From the NCBI GenBank assembly GCA_018292915.2, contig JACVVK020000035.1, positions 346,001 through 410,000 of the forward strand: 64,000 nucleotides of DNA. The letters are read 5' to 3'. Shown here piece by piece: positions 30,881-43,533 of this stretch; the stretch's first letter is position 1; every line of letters starts with the position of its first letter. The notes beneath the pieces were generated by a model, which was not told where the DNA came from, did no database searches, and worked only from the letters and a program-made list of their open reading frames with translations. A program made the position numbers and the translations under genes. The DNA comes from Batillaria attramentaria. Taxonomy: Eukaryota; Mollusca; Gastropoda; Batillariidae.

Positions 30881-33379
30881 GTTCCGTGATTGTGATTCTT
30901 ATGGTTGCAGAGAAAAGCCAAATGAAACCAATTCAAATTATGAAGTACCCTTGCCTCTCACATCGATTTATCATACATGGTACTTTTACCAGATGTAAGC
31001 TGTGTCAATGGAAGTGATGAATATCACCCAAAAATGTCACCGAATAAAAGATTGATAAAGAAAACAAACCATTCAAAGAACGAAATAGCATGTTTGGTGG
31101 TGTCCCTCCTGTGCCAACGTATTAGGTATGGACAGCTCAATGGAACTTCGCAACTTCATTGGTTTGGGTTGCTAACTTCAGGCCAGTTTAGATTTCGTGG
31201 TATTCAAGATATTTTCAATATCGAGCACCATATGCGCGAAAACACAAAACGTATCTTTCTCTTACTATAATTTGGTAATGTTATTGTTTAGACTGTCCAT
31301 ACCAAGAAGAATACTTTTGCAAATGCAAAGATCCATAACAAAAAAGCGGCTTTCAGATGTTAAAGAAAGGCCGAAATGCTCTCACGCAGCCTTATAATCT
31401 CGACAATGTGGAGCATGTCAGAATAGTTGTTACGAAGTCATCACTCAAAGACAGCCATCTCTAACTCGAGATAAACGACTTAAAAGTGGTCGATTTGGTG
31501 AGTGTGAAGGCTCTGGGTCACACTAACGTTGCAACATGACCCAGAGCCCTCAGGCTCAGTTTCGGCGTTTTATGCGGCTCTTTCAACAATGACGGGTGAA
31601 TGGATGAGTGTTCAGTGAATGTTTTAACGCCTCTCCACCTCATAGGGGCAACGAGGATAAGGCCAGCACTAATAGTTAGCTCCGGCCGGGATTCGAACGC
31701 ACGACACGAGCATTGAAAGACCAACGCTCTTCCGCTCGACTATCCAGGCTTCCCAATCCAACAATGGCACCCTATGTCAGATATGACAAATATCACAGCA
31801 TAACTGTCGTTTTCCACAATGACGCCGGCAGGAGGAATCTCACAGACGTCGCTCCTGTGCACACTGGACTTATGCTGTAACGTTTTGCATTAGAACCTTT
31901 ACAATTGTTCTCACAGTTTTTAACCAGAAAGAAGCATGCATTACGTTTTGTTGTTGGTGGAGATCTAGGGAAACGCCAGAAATAGGAAAATAAATTACGA
32001 AAAAGTCTTCCTTGAGATCCAAACTTATTGCAGTTTGCGATTTTACTACGGAAATCAAGTTGCTGTCTAGGATGAATCGATGGTGTTTTCAATACACTGT
32101 CACAGAAACTGTGTCCATCTCATGAATAAGATTGCTCCAGTCTATGACCATCTGTGAATAGATTTTTGACAAGAATACGTTACGTAGTATGGGCAACTGG
32201 CAACACTGTGTGGTGTGTATCAATCTATGGTTAAAGTCCCTGCTCTGAGTTAAAATATGAAAATAAAATTGAATGCCTTAAAAAACTGGTGATCACTTGG
32301 AATAAAAAGTTTTATTTTGTTTTCAACTCTACTCTGAAAACTGAAGTTCAAAACCAGTTCTAAAAGCCATCGTTCAGCTTTGTTCACAACGGTAGAGGCA
32401 ACCCCGGGGTGCCCTCTTCAATTTTTTCTTGGTTTCTGTTACGAAGAAATGTGCGCAAATGCTTGTTACACTTTCTGATCAGTGTGTTTTTTTTCATTCG
32501 CAAGACATCTGCTCCTTTTGTTTGGCTTCTTCTTTTATCTTTTGCTTGCTTTCGAGTCCAATGTCTTGCTGGCAAATCGGCCCTGACAGTACTGAGAAAC
32601 GATTAACAGACGACTTTCCATTTGCCGAAAATTTTGTTAGATTAGCAATGTCTGTGCCTCCTCCCCCTTAAACCTAATGCATAATAGTATTAAGTGACAG
32701 TTCAAGAGTGGTTTCTGACCAGGTTTTGCGTATTTTTGTCGGTGGAAGTTCTTTAAGTGCAGTGTCCTTGAGGGGTTTGCAGTTCAGTCAGATGTCTAAT
32801 TCGGAGACAAAACAAGGTGCGTAAACTTCACGACCTTGGAAAGCAGTGATGTATTTAGCGTGTCGTCGCCCTTGCCATTGTTATAATATGGCAAAGGTGA
32901 CGACACGCTGCATACGTCATACGCCAAATAACGCAACTGACATCATTGGTATTGGGTCTACTGTTTCAGTAACATTGCTTTGGTATATATAAATGTCAAT
33001 ACGCTGCACGGCTTGTATGATGCGAATGCACGGCCGAAAAAAATGGTTTTAGATAGGAAGACATCTGCAGTCTTTCAGTTTCCATTACGTGTTCCATTAC
33101 ATAAACGTAATTCATTTTGATTGCAGCATTTTGTAAGCATTACGTGTGCGCAAAGGTATGTGAACGTAGACTGGAGTAACCTTAAATATCATTTGTACGT
33201 CACCTAAAATGTATTGCTCTTACGCGACTTCCACGACAAAATAAAATCGCGCGCTGGCAGTCAGTCCGGGGTCTCAAGGAAGACCTCTGTGTATCTCTGG
33301 GACAGCGCAGGTTGCGATGCTATTAACCTGCTGAGGCTGAATACGAACATGCACATCTTCAACCTGAACGACAGCTTAC
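30602..33379. other. Intron before the giant exon
   Basis: Bounded by donor GTAAGC at 33374-33379 and acceptor TTGCTAG at 30602 on the minus strand; both flanking exons are phase 0. It contains a CA microsatellite (about 30826-30878) and a SINE-like unit (about 31592-31760). I see no convincing extra exon, although a small one could be missed. Confidence 0.75.
31592..31760 (-). mobile_element. tRNA-derived SINE-like unit
   Basis: On the minus strand the head reads TGGATAGTCGAGCGG (box A-like), then TTTCAATGCTCG, then GCGTTCGAATCCCGG (box B-like). The body has CTGGCCTTATCCTCGTTGCC and GGCGTTAAAACATTCA. The same body is found in better copies at 41708, 55326, 56819 and 59323. This copy is degenerate. 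Confidence 0.7.
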
Positions 33380-34144
33380 CCCACGCTGTTTATACCAACT
33401 CCAGTCAAGTTCTCTGGACATGTCTGGAGGAAATCCTTCCACCTCCGTTTCTGTCTCAGTCTCAGTATGCTGACCCAGGCTAGGCAGTTGATCAGCTCTA
33501 ATGCTTAGCTTTGCTTCACGCCTTTCCGCTGTTTTAACGGCGTCAGCTGATACTGAATCACGTCTTGGCACAGGCATGACCTGACGCAAAGGTGGTGGTG
33601 AAGCGGGCAGTGGAGGTTCATCCACAAAACATGTGTCATCGTCTGTTCCTTGGGCAAAGTACCTCTGACGCACTGTTGGAACTGGCTTATGAGACACATC
33701 TGTGGAGAGACTTTTGCGAGGTTTTTTCTGTGGTGGTGAGGGCTCTGTAAATTCTTGTGCTTGTGAAGGCCATGGAACAGAAGGTGCACGCACAAGAAGA
33801 AGAAGAATAGGTGCACTCGGGCTTGGAACGGGATAATACGATTTAGGATCAAAAGAATTTATTAATTCAACGAGGGTGGAACTGTATGGTTTTTGAACTA
33901 CATCAGCTTCAAATCCATCATCGTAGGCCGATGGAATAGTAGCATCTCCCTGAGGTTGACAAGGAGGCAGCTGAACATCGCCAGCCGTTTGGTACGGTGT
34001 TGGCGGCCTCAGCGTGACAGAAGACTTCCTTGTGTCAAAAGTTTGATAAGGTGTGGGCGGCCTTGGCTCACTTAAAGGTTGCTCGTACGATCTCAGCTCG
34101 ATGTCAGCACCCGAGTCTGCCGCATCAAACGTGACATGCCTTGT
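33380..34144 (-). CDS. Penultimate exon (255 codons) of the giant gene
   Basis: Acceptor CTGCTCTGTGTTGCAG precedes ACAAGGCATGTC; donor is CGTGGG|GTAAGC. It is phase 0 at both ends, matching the phase-0 entry of the giant exon, so G joins DEFDD. It encodes TRHVTFDAADSGADIELRSY, two PPTPYQT repeats with basic linkers, a Pro-rich part (SPSAPILLLLVRAPSVPWPS), DDDTCFVDEPPLPASPPPLR, VPRRDSVSADAVKTAERREA (an RRxS site) and TETETETEVEGFPPDMSREL, ending YKQRG. It is largely disordered in character, and no known domain is recognised. The repeated PPTPYQT could bind SH3- or WW-like domains, which is speculation. Confidence 0.82.
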
Positions 34145-34342
34145 CTGCAACACAGAGCAGACATGGCCTCAGATTCAGGTAAAAGATTCCTTTCATCTTA
34201 TCTAAAGAAGAAAAAAAAGACATAAGAAGAAGCTCTTAAACCACCAATGTTATTTGAAGTTTGTGCTCCAGGCAGACAATACCACCAGTCACACCTGGCA
34301 AGTAGCTCCCGATAAAGCACGAATGCAACACGAACCAAAAAA

Positions 34343-35364
34343 CTAGAGAGGCAAAAGCCTCCATGGCTCCCTTGTGACAAGGGTCAAGGTCATTCACAAG
34401 TGTATGTTTGTAAAACTCTTATCACTATCTTTGTAAAGCTCTTATCACTATCATGGCAAGTAAAGTGTCTCTGGCGTTCCGAGTTCCTGGCAATATTAAA
34501 ATTTTCCCCGAAACAGTTTGTATGGCCTTGACCTTGGGTCAAGGTCATTAAAATGAGATTACATCAATGTCTATTATTATGCCAAGTTTGACGCCTCTAG
34601 TATTTGTAGTTCCACTGAAAACGGTAATGTTAAAATTCACAACAGACAGCTTTAATGACCTTGACCTTCAGTCAAGGTCATTCAGAAAGGTAGGTCTCAT
34701 TGCGGTCTATCATCATGCCTTGTTTGGTGCCTCAACTGTTTGTTGTTTCAGAGAAAATGCCAAGGTTAAAGTTTCCCCAAAACAGCCTGCATGGCCTTGA
34801 CCTTGACTAAAAGTCATTGAACACAGGTATGTCAGTGAAGGTGTTGCAAATGTCTATCATCATGCAAAGTTTGATGCTTCTGGTTCTTCTAGATTCCAAA
34901 AAAATGCAAATATAAAAATTTCCAAACAGACTGCTTTAATGATCTTGACCTTGGGTCAAGGTCATTTAAAATGGTTTGTTTGCATAGGTCTTTTCACTGT
35001 CTATCAGCACGCCAAGTTTGGCGCCTCTGCTCTTTGTTATTTCTGAGAAAATGCCAATGTTAAGGTTTCACAAAAATAGCTTGTATGGCCTTGACCTTGA
35101 CACAAGGCCATTGAATACATGCATAACTGTAAAGTTCTTATCAATGTCTATCATCATGCAAAGTTTCAAAGCTCTGGTCTTTGTAGATTCCGTGAAAATG
35201 CCAATGTAAAATTTTCAAACAGACAGCGTTAGTGACCTTGACCTTGAGTCAAGGTCATTCAAAATGATATGTTTTGAAAGGTCTTATGGTTGTCTATCAG
35301 CCTGCCAAGTTTGGTGTCTCTGCTGTTTGTAGTTTCTGAGAAAACGACAACGTTAAAGTTTTCT

Positions 35365-35421
<57 letters not shown>

Positions 35422-35469
35422 GACGACGGAGGGTTATTACATAGACTCCCATTGTTACACAAGGGAGCC
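34343..35469. mobile_element. Near-complete TCAAGGTCA-rich element with short inverted ends
   Basis: The left end is AACTAGAGAGGCAAAAGCCT, then CCATGGCTCCCTTGTGACA. The right end is TGTTACACAAGGGAGCC at 35469, preceded by a CA microsatellite and CGACGGAGGGTTATTAC. The two ends share an inverted GGCTCCCTTGTG. In between are about seven diverged monomers with TGACCTTGA and TCAAGGTCA. There is no open frame. It could be a non-autonomous DNA element that grew by internal tandem duplication. Confidence 0.75.
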
Positions 35470-35959
35470 AAAAAAGCGTCATTTTCGCGAAATCTTGCCC
35501 CATCATCGAACAGTTTTTCCACCAAAAACAAACAAATCCTTCTTTGGTGGTCTATATGACGTGGACAAAACGGCGTTCGCTGCTCACTGTGAACTAGAAT
35601 GTCAATGTCTTTATGATTCACGTACGACTCAGAGGTCACATATTCACAAATCCGTTCATATCAACTATACTTGTTTGTTCTTTGCCCCAACTCTTGTTTG
35701 CCAGTTCCAATGGCGTTCCTCCCAGTTCATATTATGCATGATGATGGAGATGAGGATGATGGTAAGATGATGCTATGGAGGTCCTTGTGGTTTGGGACTG
35801 CGGCACAGGACCGTATTCCACGCTGTCATGAATATCCCGGCATTAACCAGGCTCGGAAACTACGACACCTGCGGTGCCGGTCGTGTAATCATCCACATCA
35901 TAAGACGTGTCATACCAAGGAAGCACCCCCAAAGTTGCACCCATGAAGTGGGTGAATCT

Positions 35960-36100
35960 CGGCTGTGTGGCAACAGCCACCCCACTGGACCCATAACACA
36001 TCCGCTCTGGATAGGAGCCGCGACCTAGGTAGGAAAAATCCCGCTTGCCTCGGCTGGGACTCGAACCCGGGTCTCGAACCACTACACTACGGGGGCCGGT
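35960..36100 (-). mobile_element. Second-type tRNA-derived SINE-like unit
   Basis: The minus strand reads GGCCCCCGTAGTGTAGTGGT (box A-like), then a shortened arm, then GGGTTCGAGTCCCAGCCG (box B). The body includes GCAAGCGGGATTTTTCCTAC. It differs from the GACGTTAAACTCC type seen elsewhere. The limits beyond the tRNA-like head are uncertain. Confidence 0.6.
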
Positions 36101-37648
36101 CATATCAACTATACTGGTGCCACGTTTGGGTTGCCTGATGTTTATAGTTTCTAAGAAAATATGAAGTTTTGGAGTTTTCATCTGATCATGACCCTGTGAC
36201 CGTTACCTTCATTCAAAATAGTACGCTTTGAAAGGCTTTCTTACCAGCTACTACTATGCCAAGTTTGATGTTTCTACTACGCATAGTTTCTAAGAAAAGG
36301 CAAGTGTTAAAGTTTGTCACAGACCGAAGTGATGGAGTGAGTAAAACAGATAGTGTCTTAGTAAGGGTGTGTGTCGCTAGTCTTACGTATAAAAAATCCT
36401 GCGTGTCGAGAGTCCAATACCATTAGTCCTACGTGCTGACTGTCTGAATTCTTGGTAGACCTACGCTCGATAGTCCCACGTGTCGATAAGCCAACACCAG
36501 CTGAAAATATCTTCAGTCCTACGTATAATAAACCCAACGTGTCCATATCCTTCTTTAGAATTTTATTCAGGTCCGGTCGATAGATAAAATTTAGCTTGTG
36601 GACATGTTTAAGAACAATTGTGTAAAGTTTGAAGTCAGTAATATGACAATGTATGATCTGATTCACACTCACCTGAAAAACGGGAGCTACCATATATCAC
36701 GAGTCCCTACACCGAGGTCGGAGCCCAAAAGACTCAAATATTGTCTAAGAAGTTTCCTTTTTGACAACTAAATGGTGTTGTTCGAGCAAAACGCTGTCAA
36801 GCCATTATTACGGCATGTTTCCCCTTACGTTTACTCCCCCCCCCCCTTCACACACACACACACTTCATATTCACAGGTATGACGTTAGACTGTCAGCCTC
36901 TCAAGGCCTGCGTCACATTTGCTGGTTCACAAAGCGTTTAGATTGGCACGGGGTTTGGCTGTTTGTCGGTTCAGTGGCATTTTGGGGTGGATTCTAGAGC
37001 GTGACAAATAAAAGTCCCTGCCACAGACAATATTATTATCTACGGTCTTTGCCCCTACCGTGACATGGCAGCCTTGCACAGGTCGACAGAAATTCGCTTA
37101 CTGGCAACTCCATGACATCTCACCACCGCGCCAAAGTTATTTTTAAATGGCTTTTCTGGGGCAGTCGCTCTGACAAATCATAAAAATGCCGCGTCATATA
37201 CCTTTCCATGCGAGGAGCGGGCTGATTGTGGAAGTTTACAGTGCTGCATCTTGTCTTGGGTTTACTTTGACTGGAAAAAAATGCTGTTTGAGGATTTCAG
37301 GTCAGTACTATTTGTGTTTGGATGCGCTTTGATGCAACATAAAGGAGTTTATCCTCAAACGTGGAGATGCATGCCGTTTTATAGAAAATCACATAAAATG
37401 CGTGGAAAAATGCTTGTTTCTGATTGGCCTGTTTCCCCAGAAACACGACGCCTACCGTGGACCTCGGTTTTCTCGTTATAGGAGTTGGCCTGCTGGCTGC
37501 ACGTTTGCTAGAGGATTTCTGAAATCCTCACATTCCTCCCACTCTCAGAACTCGTTGTGGTTAAATACATAAACAAATACCAGGTTACAGGTTGTTGTTT
37601 TTTATTTTTACGAAATGCTCACATAGGAAATAAAATGTAGTGCCATAC

Positions 37649-37810
37649 CTCAAACAGTTCCTCGTCAAGTGGTCTTCTGGCCAGTTCTTCATGCTGCAAA
37701 TAGGAAGGTAGTGATTTTCCCAATGACACCCTTGTAGTGTAAAGACGTGTCCGATGTCGCAAATCGATTATTTGTTCAACCTCTGGTGGGGGCGTTTCCT
37801 TTCCATCAGT
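37649..37810 (-). CDS. Exon (54 codons) of the giant gene
   Basis: Acceptor ATTCTTTGCAG, donor GAG|GTATGG, phase 0 at both ends. Encodes TDGKETPPPEVEQIIDLRHR, then TRLYTTRVSLGKSLPSYLQH and EELARRPLDEELFE. It is less Ser-rich than the neighbouring exons and could contribute to a short folded or binding segment. No family recognised. Confidence 0.78.
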
Positions 37811-38518
37811 CTGCAAAGAATGTGATGTTGTTTAAGGGTTTTCGAGCGAGACGTTTGTGCATCCTTTCCTTTGCGTTGTCGTCTGCTAACTAATCGCTAT
37901 TTGGTTCCTTATGCCTTACAGAAAACTTGTCTTTGTGGTCTGCTACTAACCGTTTTGAAGTTTAAAATAATGGAACGTTTTCCCTCAACAAAAAGACCAC
38001 GGAAATTTATATGGGGAGCTAATTTTGTCTCTGTACTTGAAAATATATTTGTTTCCTTATAAAGAAAGAAAATCTGCCGAGTTTTGCAACAACTTGAAAG
38101 TATACTGACTTCCGGATGGCACAGTGCTTTCTACTTTCCTCACTAAGTGTTACTCATCCATGAAAATTGTGTGAAACCCAAGCTTCTGAGAGCGGTTTAT
38201 TTGGATGTCACGTAATAACGGGACCAAAATCCTCTGGGTGACAGTTAAAAAACAATCACCGGATTTTTTTAGGACGCGTGCAGGCGACCCAAAGTGGCTG
38301 CCATACTAAAACGGACATCTGTGAGGCTGAATTGAAAATGTTGTAGTTATCATACAGATTTTTTGTTCCAGTGTACCAATGGCGTGCAAACTAATAGATC
38401 TAAAAAATAAAAAAATAAAAAAAAATGCGGCACCATACTCCGCTGGAAAACAGCCGAAAAACGGTCGCCAAATTATGTCGGTCGTCCACTTAAGTATTAA
38501 ATAGTTGCGGAAGGCGAG

Positions 38519-38551
<33 letters not shown>

Positions 38552-38575
38552 GCGTTGTTGGAAAGCTCCATTCAC

Positions 38576-38695
38576 CTCGCTTAAAAGTTCATCTGGAGCG
38601 TAGCCCATTCCAGGTGGTGACTCCACGGTAGAAGGACACGATGTTCCGTCAGTTTCTTGAGCCCGCATCTCGTCTGCTTCTGCCATTGTGTCCAT
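38576..38695 (-). CDS. Exon (40 codons) with VESPPG motif
   Basis: Acceptor TTGTATGCACAG, donor GAG|GTGAAT (weaker), phase 0 at both ends. Encodes MDTMAEADEMRAQETDGTSC followed by PSTVESPPGMGYAPDELLSE. The VESPPGMGY piece matches VESPSGTGY in the next upstream exon and AESPSGAEY in the exon at 51844, so these exons share ancestry. Confidence 0.78.
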
Positions 38696-38981
38696 CTGTG
38701 CATACAAACATACAAATTCAGAGTTTGGCTTTTAGATACAATCATTCATTAAGTTTGCAGATCGGAGTAATGCAAATGATTGCACATTCAATAACACGTC
38801 TGAAAAATACCGAAATATTGCAAGAAATTCCAAAGCCACGTTATTCAAAATCTCGAAAATCTGTAATTTCGTTTCTTTTCACTGACCAACAAAAATAAAC
38901 AACTCGTCGTGCGCAGGGATCTGCGTAGTGTTTCTATTTTTACATGTCTGTATTCTTCCTAACTTATGTAACCAATCAAAC

Positions 38982-39146
38982 CTGTTCAAAGTAGGTCTCG
39001 GACGTGTAACCCGTGCCAGAAGGTGATTCAACGGAAGAAATGCTGGAAGCTCTCTCAGTGGCAGGGCTTGACATCTCGGACGTGTCTTGGACCGCTCGAG
39101 AAACAGCGCTCAGCCGTTGGACGGACGCTTTGGCAGCTGACATCCG
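38982..39146 (-). CDS. Exon (55 codons) with VESPSG motif
   Basis: Acceptor ATGTTCAG, donor CAG|GTTTGA, phase 0 at both ends. Encodes RMSAAKASVQRLSAVSRAVQ, DTSEMSSPATERASSISSVE and SPSGTGYTSETYFEQ. It contains several R-x-x-S sites and the shared VESPSGTGY motif. Confidence 0.78.
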
Positions 39147-40783
39147 CTGAACATTGCATGCAACGTTAAAATAACATAAGCTGGCCAGATAAGAGACTCA
39201 AAGGTCATGTGAGAATGAACGTCTACGGAATGGGTGTCTTAGTCACAAACCACGGACACTGAACATTGTGTGTGACGAGCTTCTGTTCCCAGGGGCTTTC
39301 AAGTTACGCCAAACACGTGTGGCGTCTCTTTTGTTTGTCAAGGTGTGTGCTGCTAGCTCCAACGGCGCGCATCAGATGTCTGCGCTGGATAAGTGGTCCA
39401 AGGGGGTAAAATTAAAACGGTACAGACATTTACAGATGCTTTCTAAACGACCAAAAATCATTTCCGCGCAAACATAGTAAAATAAAGAAAAAAACGCATA
39501 CATACACTTTTATAGATTCAACCAGTTTCCTGAACAAAATCAGAAAATGAAGCGCAAGTACTGGCAAGTCCCGATGAGAACCGTGCATAAACATGAGTAA
39601 TGGGTCTCGAGTGACATTCTTTCCTATTTTTACCCATCAAGTACGGCCGCGCAGAGAGAGAGAGAGAGAGAGAGAGTAGCTGCTAAACTCAAGCGTTCAC
39701 TCCCCTGAAAACATCAGAACTACGATGGACTTTCCCAGTACCACTGCTATATGGAAACACTATATTTCTTGTTATGGTGATTTGCCGGTGTTAGCTATGC
39801 ATCTAAGTTGCATATTCAATCAGAAATGACATAAACATTTTGGAACCACACGCTTAGTTTTGGCAGTGTAACTGGTCGACGCAGTAATGATCGATCATTG
39901 CACCTAACGTTCTATATTTCTGACAACACCATTCAGAAATGCACTTTTCGGCAAATTCAGTATACTTTTGTTGGTCACTGCTGGAAACCGTTTTATTTTC
40001 TCATTTTTTTTAATGGGTAGGTGTCCTATGTTAAAAAACAAACAAACAAACAAAACACATTCGTCATGTTTGCCTGTAGTCATTTACCCGACAAAATAAC
40101 CTTGGACTCCAAAAAGCGTGATCTATCATTTGGAACAAGTATTGGCCAGTAGAACCGACTTTACACTTCTGAGGTCTGGGCATGGGGACAATATTCTGCA
40201 GCCGTATGTGGAAAGTCGCAGGATCGTTTACCACCAGTTTTTGAGCGAGCCAGTGCAAACAAATGATATGTTCCAAACAATAATAATAATAATAACTAAT
40301 AATAATGTATAAACGTACATACATACATACATACATACATACATACATACATACATACATACATACATACATACATACATACATACATACATACATCTAG
40401 TCAGGCATACAGTCAGACATACATACAAGCACTGACACCTACACACATAGGCCTACCAACATCCGATACACACCTACATACATAGGCACTGCAAAAACTA
40501 CGGGTCTGGTGTTGGTAACGAGCTAAATGATTTATCTGAAGGCTGATATAAATAGATGCGTTTTAAGGGCGTGTTTGAATGACTGAGCAGATTGATTGTG
40601 TTGTATTTCCTGAGGGAGGCTGGAGAAATGTGCGAGAAGATCATCGTTTCATTAGGTAGGGGTGTCGGTAAATGTCGAAAAGCCCCAAATCCAAGAACGC
40701 CCAGGGGTGAAACTAGGGTGGATGACGCTTGTAAGCTTATGTTGAAATGAGAAATTAAAGAAACCCAAAAGAACGGAATTTAC
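39147..40783. other. Intron with simple repeats
   Basis: Holds an AG run near 39652-39677, an A/C-rich run near 40037, and a long CATA tetranucleotide repeat (about 40313-40396). Nothing coding is supported. Confidence 0.65.
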
Positions 40784-40924
40784 TTGGTCAGCTGGAGAAC
40801 CAGCATCAGAGTACGCCGAGGAAACACTGGATGGCCTCTCGGATATTGGACTAGGAATTCCTACTGTGTCCTGAGTACTTCTGTTTCCTGAAGAGGTCCC
40901 GCTCAACTTCCGCTGAGATGGCAT
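40784..40924 (-). CDS. Exon (47 codons) of the giant gene
   Basis: Acceptor GTGTGTTCCCAG, donor CAA|GTAAAT, phase 0 at both ends. Encodes MPSQRKLSGTSSGNRSTQDT, VGIPSPISERPSSVSSAYSD and AGSPADQ. The QRKLSGTSS start parallels QRRTSSVSS of the duplicated micro-exons. The flanking intron at 41100-41210 is similar to that at 45660-45790, which supports shared descent. Confidence 0.8.
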
Positions 40925-41318
40925 CTGGGAACACACAGGATACCGACTGGTACTCTTGAACGACTCAATGATACTTCATGGCAATTGGGACGGCAAGGGC
41001 ACGCAGATCCATCTCAAATTACCCATGCAATCTCGGTGCTTGTGGTACAAAGTTTGTATAAAAATTGTTGAGAATTACATTTGCATCTCTGCACGACAAA
41101 GAAGTGAACTGGCAACTGAACAGTGAATAATGAAGGTAGCGTATTGCATTTATGTGTTTCGGGAATAGATTTTATTGGTCTGCTTTGTCTTTTTATGCAA
41201 CCGTTGATTCTCTTGGGCTTGTTGCTCGAATGATTGAGTATTCCCCGTTTCCGGTTTCTGGTTGGGTTGTAGCATATAACGTGTTTGTCAAGAGGCCACT
41301 GTTCTTTTGGCCTTGAAG

Positions 41319-41443
<125 letters not shown>

Positions 41444-41707
41444 CTGGTCGTTGACTTGCTTAGAATCTGGTGATTTCTTTAAAATATTTATGCAGCTAAA
41501 AGGGGAAATGTGTACTAAGTTTGAACAAGCAGGTCATTTGAGAAATTTTCAATACAATTTGCAATGCAGAGTTGCTTCCCCCATCTTCTTTGGGATCTGG
41601 GCCAGGAAAGGAAAGTTATAAGGTGTACATGTACTCAAAATATTAAAATAAACACTCACGAAGTTTCATATTCCGGGAAGAACCGAGACAGGAAGACTCG
41701 CGCTAGA

Positions 41708-41857
41708 TCCGTTACGTGATCTTGGACTTTCAATGCTCGGGTCGTGAGTTCGATTCCCGGCTGGGGCCAAATATTTGTGCCGGCTTTTTTCTCGCTGCCC
41801 CTCTTATGTGATGGAAAAGGACGTTAAACTCCCAAACACCCACCCCACCCACCCCGT
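41708..41857 (+). mobile_element. tRNA-derived SINE-like unit (plus strand)
   Basis: Shows TTTCAATGCTCGGGTCGTGA, box B-like GAGTTCGATTCCCGG, the body GCCAAATATTTGTGCCGGCT, and the tail GGACGTTAAACTCC plus ACACCCACC repeats. The box A end is degenerate. Same family as the copies at 55326, 56819 and 59323. Confidence 0.75.
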
Positions 41858-42188
41858 TATGCGATCGTGCTCGGAGATCGTGAACAGACTGAGCTGTGCA
41901 TGTATCAGTTTCGAAATCATCTCGCAAATCTACATTTCCTTCAAAGTGTGACCATGTTTGTTTGTGTTTTTCTCAAAGTCACCTAAAGTGCTGTCACTAT
42001 TTTAGTGAAAACATGATCCGGCGAATAGTTCACGGTTTTTGTTACCTTTTCTCTCAGTTTTCGCTCTCCGTGTCTTTTCTAGAGGATCCCTATCTGACTT
42101 TGATTACCACTAGGGGGCGGGATCGTGAAGTCAAAAGCAGAACAACAAAAATTTTAAGCAGAAGGACTGTTGTGTGAGCCTCTCTTAC

Positions 42189-42281
42189 CACGTCTGACAA
42201 CACCAGACTACCGCCGGGCTCTCCGGACACGAGGCTCTTTTGGCGGCTTGAAAGAGTCGTGATGGATGACGTCCTTCTTTG
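42189..42281 (-). CDS. Duplicated micro-exon (31 codons)
   Basis: Acceptor CGTGATTTGCAG, donor GTG|GTAAGA, phase 0 at both ends. Encodes QRRTSSITTLSSRQKSLVSG then EPGGSLVLSDV. It carries RRTS and RQKS sites and belongs to the micro-exon family with consensus QRRTSS...SSRQKSLVSD. Confidence 0.82.
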
Positions 42282-42848
42282 CTGCAAATCACGAATAGCA
42301 GAACATCATAATTCAAAGTCGGGGGTTATGACCCCGGGTTAGAGTCTAACCTCGAACTAAACTAGCTCTAGGGTTAAATTTTCTGTTGTTTTTTGGGAAG
42401 CGGGTCCATTCAAACAAGGTGCCTATGCCGTTATAGAAGGATTTTTTGTCTTTCTTTCTTCGCTTCCTGTTTTGGGGTTTCTTTTGTCCTAGTCTGGGTT
42501 AGGCACGTAGCATTGGGTTAAATTAACCCCGAGTTCTACATACGGGCCCAGTCCACTGCGTCATACTACAATATATTGTGTTATTGTGCCGCGCGGGGCA
42601 CTGCCTCTACAGTTAAATATCATTGGTGCTGTCAGGAGCAGGCAAATCCATACATTCTTCGCGACCAAAATCAATATATCAGCGGTCTGTGTGGGTGTTA
42701 TAAATATTTCATTTCAAAGTTTGAGTCGCCCCTTGCCAAGAGGACAAACAAGGGTTCGATACAGTGACTCAGATCGACAACACAGCATGCGCAGTTAGAG
42801 TTTAAAACTATTATGGTGAATATCAGCCTGTATTATCTGCATGCCTAC

Positions 42849-42941
42849 TTCCATTTCTGACGACTCCGGACGAGCCACAGCATCTGACACAAGGCTCTTT
42901 AGGTGGCTTGAAACACTGGAGACGGATGACGTTCTCCTTTG
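42849..42941 (-). CDS. Duplicated micro-exon (31 codons)
   Basis: Acceptor TTCTGGTGTGCAG; donor GAA|GTAGGC, weaker than in the sister exons. Phase 0 at both ends. Encodes QRRTSSVSSVSSHLKSLVSD then AVARPESSEME. Family member with RRTS; the central R is replaced by H (SSHLKS). Confidence 0.75.
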
Positions 42942-43533
42942 CTGCACACCAGAATTAATACCAAGTATAATCCATGCAAACAGGATCTCTGTTCCTTAGA
43001 TACATGTAGTGTTTTCACAATGAGGTGCCCCCGATTACGCCGGGAAAATACACAATACTCGTTTGTTGATTTCGACCGAATAGCTGTGAGTTTTAACGAA
43101 CAACGAACCAAATTGGGAAAATTATTTATACCCCGTCCATACCTGGATTTAATTTGATTTGAAAGCTGACATCGGCATTCCAAACTGCACAAGCACGCTA
43201 ATCTGTGTTTGTCGACGACAGCGGCAACCCGTAAGGCAACAGAGGTCGAAACAGCTGTGTTTTGGTAGTTGTCATTTGACTGACGGGTTCGCTCTTGCTG
43301 ACATGCCTTCCTAAACATGTGCGTGGGAGTGTTAGCTATGAATATGATCCCAGTCACTGATGCTTGACGCGTATATTAAGCGATGTTACCTACCATACGG
43401 GACTGTTGTTCCTCCAGGCCCGGCACAGATGAAGCGCGTTTAGCTAGGATACGCGCGTTAAATCTGAACGGGCATATTACGGTGTAAGAATGGGAAATAA
43501 TGATTGTGAAACGCCCATTTAGACCTAAACGCG

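Larger units (their letters stand above)
34145..37648. other. Intron with repeats
   Basis: It contains a near-complete TCAAGGTCA-rich element (34343-35469), a SINE-like unit (about 35960-36100), a degenerate piece of the TCAAGGTCA family (about 36110-36345), and a stretch at 36360-36560 with recurring short phrases of the type AGTCCTACGT. A polyC/CA tract lies near 36835. No exon with good splice sites was found here. Confidence 0.6.

Noticed and set aside
34145..34153. Start codon for the 33380-34144 exon at the Met-labelled codon
   Set aside because: The codon is GTG within the polypyrimidine/AG acceptor; the coding part begins after GCAG.
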